64,000 nucleotides of DNA from Chryseobacterium scophthalmum (lineage in GTDB: Bacteria; Bacteroidota; Bacteroidia; Flavobacteriales; Weeksellaceae), in the NCBI RefSeq assembly GCF_900143185.1, contig NZ_FSRQ01000004.1, forward strand, positions 255,068 through 319,067, written 5' to 3'. The notes below the pieces were generated by a model that was not told the origin of the DNA, searched no databases, and saw only the letters and a program-made list of their open reading frames with translations. This document shows, one piece after another, positions 61,389 through 64,000 of this stretch. Position numbers and translations under genes: made by a program. Within the stretch, counting starts at the first letter, position 1. Each line of letters opens with the position of its first letter.

Positions 61389-64000
61389 ATGAAAAATTTT
61401 TATTCAAAAATTAAAACACTGACACAGACGTTCCTTATTGCAGGAGCGTCATTGTTAGGATTTGCGGCCAATGCGCAAACGACCCTTGTTGCAGGAGATA
61501 TTGCCTTTACTAGCTATGACTCATCGTCTGCGAATACGGCTCAGAATCCTGTTGGAGATAAATTTTCTTTTGTCTTACTTACAAATATTTCGGCAGGAAC
61601 AACCATCAGTTTTACCGATAGAGGGTATAATGGGGCTGGATGGCAGGGTGTTGGAGGAACAGAATCTACTGTAACCTGGGTGAGTAGCACGGCAATTGCC
61701 ATGGGGACAGAAGTGTCTATTGTAGGGCTTACGGCTTCTACTTATAACCCAATAACCAATACATCAACTCCAAATGGTACTGTTACGCTTACTGAAGGTT
61801 CATCTGCAAATGGACTTTCATTATCCACAGCAGGAGATCAGGTTATTGCATTTCAGGGAGGTAATGGAAGTATTACGGCTGGTGGAGCTTATTGTATTGC
61901 GGGAATCAATTACTTTTATCACCCATCAGGAACAAATGCAACTCAATGGAATTTTGGAGGGTCAGGAGGGCCTAATGCATCGTTAATGCCTCCCGGACTA
62001 GGAGTAGCAAGTGCACTTTATACAGGGACGCTATCAGGAGATATTGTTGCGGTATCAGGAAAATTCAATTGTACTGGAACACCAACGACTACTTCTTCGG
62101 CGGTACGTACGGCGGTGATGACGATGGGAAACTGGTCACTTAGCAATGTTACAGGTTCGGCATATTCAGGGTGTCAGTTTATAGGTAGTAATCCGGTAAT
62201 TACAGGAAACCCGCCCAACAGAACAATTTGCTCTGGTGGAAATACAACATTTTCTATTACCGCAACGGGTGCCACTTCTTATCAATGGCAACAAAATACA
62301 GGGAGTGGTTTTGTTGCTTTAGCTAACGGAGCACCGTTTTCGGGAGTTACTACAAGTACGTTAACGGTAACAGGAGCAACAGGAACAATGAATGGATATC
62401 AATATCGTTGTGTTGCAACTAATTCTTCAGGTTCGGCAACCTCAAATAGCGCAACATTAACAGTTTCATCTATTTCTGCAACAACCACTAAAACAAACGT
62501 ATCATGTAATGGAGGTAATAATGGTACTGCCACGGTTGTTGCATCAGGAGGATTTGCTCCTTATACTTATTCATGGTCTCCGAGCGGCGGAACTGCAGCA
62601 ACAGCAACAGGATTAGGTGTCGGAGTTTATACAGTAACAGTTACTGATTTCCTAGGATGTTCTACTACTGCAACTGCTACGATAACTCAACCTACAGCAA
62701 TTTCAGGAACAACAGTTGTTACAAACATTGCATGTAACGGAGGTTCAACAGGAGCTATTAATTTAACACCAACAGGAGGAGCAGCACCTTATACTTTCAA
62801 CTGGGGAGGTGGAATCACTACAGAAGACCGTACAGGATTATCAGCAGGAACTTATACAGTAACCATTACTGATGCTAACGGATGTACAGGAACAGTAAGT
62901 GCTACTGTAACTCAGCCAACAGCAATGAGTGCAACGACTTCTCAAACAAACATTTCATGTAACGGAGGAACTAACGGAACAGCAAGTATTGTTGTAACGG
63001 GAGGAACAGCACCTTACACTTATTCATGGTCACCGAGCGGTGGAACAGCAGCAACAGCTTCAGGATTATCAGCAGGAGCTTATACAGTAACAGTAACTGA
63101 TGCAAATGCATGTACAATTACGAGAACGGTAACAATCACTCAGCCTACAGCAATTTCGGGAACAACAGTAGTTACAAATATTGCATGTAACGGAGGTTCA
63201 ACAGGAGCTATTAATTTAACACCAACAGGAGGAGCAGCACCTTATACTTTCAACTGGGGAGGAGGAATCACCACAGAAGATCGTACAGGCTTAGCTGCTG
63301 GAACGTATACGGTAACGATTACTGATGCTAACGGATGTACAGGAACGGTAAGTGCTACTATCACTCAGCCAACAGCAATGAGTGCAACCACTTCTCAAAC
63401 GAATATTTCATGTAACGGAGGAACTAACGGAACAGCAAGTATTGTTGTAACGGGAGGAACAGCACCTTACACATACTCATGGTCACCGAGCGGTGGAACT
63501 GCAGCAACAGCAACAGGATTATCAGCGGGAACTTATACAGTAACAGTAACGGATGCAAATGCATGTACAATCACTAGAACAGTAACAATTACTCAGCCTA
63601 CAGCAATCTCAGGAACAACAGTTGTTACAAACATTGCATGTAACGGAGGTTCAACAGGAGCTATTAATTTAACACCAACAGGAGGAGCAGCACCTTATAC
63701 TTTCAACTGGGGAGGTGGAATCACTACAGAAGATCGTACAGGATTAGCAGCTGGAACCTATACAGTAACCATTACTGATGCTAACGGATGTACAGGAACA
63801 GTAAGTGCTACTGTAACTCAGCCAACAGCAATGAGTGCAACGACTTCTCAAACAAACATTTCATGTAATGGAGGAACAAATGGAACAGCAAGTATTGTTG
63901 TAACAGGAGGAACAGCACCTTACACTTATTCATGGTCACCAACAGGAGGAACTGCAGCAACAGCTTCAGGATTATCAGCAGGAGCTTATACAGTAACAGT
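61389..64000 (+). CDS. Giant SprB-repeat surface protein (partial, runs off window)
   Basis: Open frame from ATG 61389 to the window end with no stop, 870 codons seen. A signal peptide (cut near FAANAQ) leads to an N-terminal domain (VAGDIAFTSYDSSSANTA, about 30-260) resembling the surface domains found before SprB repeats, then an Ig-like module (about 280-360, RTICSGGNTTFSI, YQWQQNTGSG, YQYRCVATNSSG) and SprB repeats (from about 362: TNVSCNGGNNGTATV, GVYTVTVTDFLGCS). Such proteins are secreted by the type IX system and act as gliding or surface adhesins. The C-terminal sorting domain should lie beyond the window. Confidence 0.88.
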   Translation, partial: MKNFYSKIKTLTQTFLIAGASLLGFAANAQTTLVAGDIAFTSYDSSSANTAQNPVGDKFSFVLLTNISAGTTISFTDRGYNGAGWQGVGGTESTVTWVSSTAIAMGTEVSIVGLTASTYNPITNTSTPNGTVTLTEGSSANGLSLSTAGDQVIAFQGGNGSITAGGAYCIAGINYFYHPSGTNATQWNFGGSGGPNASLMPPGLGVASALYTGTLSGDIVAVSGKFNCTGTPTTTSSAVRTAVMTMGNWSLSNVTGSAYSGCQFIGSNPVITGNPPNRTICSGGNTTFSITATGATSYQWQQNTGSGFVALANGAPFSGVTTSTLTVTGATGTMNGYQYRCVATNSSGSATSNSATLTVSSISATTTKTNVSCNGGNNGTATVVASGGFAPYTYSWSPSGGTAATATGLGVGVYTVTVTDFLGCSTTATATITQPTAISGTTVVTNIACNGGSTGAINLTPTGGAAPYTFNWGGGITTEDRTGLSAGTYTVTITDANGCTGTVSATVTQPTAMSATTSQTNISCNGGTNGTASIVVTGGTAPYTYSWSPSGGTAATASGLSAGAYTVTVTDANACTITRTVTITQPTAISGTTVVTNIACNGGSTGAINLTPTGGAAPYTFNWGGGITTEDRTGLAAGTYTVTITDANGCTGTVSATITQPTAMSATTSQTNISCNGGTNGTASIVVTGGTAPYTYSWSPSGGTAATATGLSAGTYTVTVTDANACTITRTVTITQPTAISGTTVVTNIACNGGSTGAINLTPTGGAAPYTFNWGGGITTEDRTGLAAGTYTVTITDANGCTGTVSATVTQPTAMSATTSQTNISCNGGTNGTASIVVTGGTAPYTYSWSPTGGTAATASGLSAGAYTVT
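62694..64000 (+). repeat. 453-bp tandem repeat of paired SprB units
   Basis: A 453-bp (151-residue) unit starts at 62694, 63147 and 63600 (the third is cut by the window end). Each unit pairs two unlike SprB repeats, one with IACNGGSTGAINLTPTGGAA, the other with ISCNGGTNGTASIVVTGG. The copies are nearly identical in DNA, differing mostly at third codon positions, so they are recent duplications or are kept alike by recombination. An earlier diverged SprB copy precedes at about 62473-62693. Confidence 0.9.

Noticed and set aside
1..64000. Insertion sequences or transposase genes
   Set aside because: I saw no transposase motifs or terminal inverted repeats with target duplications in the window.

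Overview
The window is AT-rich DNA from a member of the Bacteroidota, most likely the Flavobacteriia and close to Chryseobacterium, Elizabethkingia or Flavobacterium. The reasons are the Bacteroidetes TraE/F/G/J/K/M/N conjugation genes, TAnnTTTG-type promoters, a CusA-TolC fusion pump, DUF3347, DUF6428 and WQPPK-tailed proteins, and a SprB-repeat surface protein. Most of it looks like an integrative conjugative element (ICE) carrying metal and metalloid resistance, followed by chromosomal DNA from about 55.3-55.5 kb. No integrase gene is present, so the other end of the element should lie beyond base 1.

Left cargo (1-9.0 kb, all minus strand): a copper module with two DUF3347 proteins, a DUF305 membrane protein, a Cys-rich WQPPK-tailed protein, a frameshifted HMA metallochaperone, the Cu+ ATPase CopA and an AraC regulator with an HMA-like N-terminus. 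Before it comes an arsenic operon (arsR, DUF6428, arsC, acr3) with two operator-like sites.

Conjugation module (9.4-37.0 kb, all plus strand): an iteron-like 20-nt repeat array, an oriT-like inverted repeat, a secreted protein coupled to the relaxosome gene, a relaxase, a ParA ATPase, TraE and TraF, and a VirB4-type TraG. TraG is split by a frameshift at a textbook -1 slippery heptamer and carries a J-domain between its Walker motifs. Then come four consecutive secreted proteins that share a C-terminal signature, TraJ/K/L/M/N-like proteins, a VirD4-type coupling protein, an M23 peptidase, two accessory proteins, a lipoprotein and a 1,719-residue Toprim-like/methyltransferase/helicase protein.

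Right cargo (37.2-51.5 kb, plus strand): a small WQPPK-tailed protein, CusA-TolC fusion, CusB, a bestrophin, a CDF transporter, an LTA-synthase-like phosphotransferase, MgtC/SapB, a Zn/Cd P-type ATPase, a PAP2 phosphatase and a 64-residue His-rich protein. On the minus strand (51.8-54.7 kb) a di-heme cytochrome, a Rieske protein and a porin form an operon behind a perfect 30-bp palindrome resembling a DtxR-family operator.

At 55.2-55.4 kb there is a perfect promoter, a short untranslated stretch with paired GTGACCTA repeats, a sequence close to the 3' end of tRNA-Asp, and a strong terminator. I read this as a candidate attachment site and element end. Beyond it are a DUF2254 membrane protein; a compact cluster of three tandem phage-tail-collar proteins with a cytoplasmic periplasmic-binding-fold protein and a formyltransferase; and the first part of a giant SprB-repeat adhesin that runs off the window. 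The collar/binding-protein/formyltransferase cluster and the slippery, J-domain-bearing TraG are the most promising candidates for undescribed biology.
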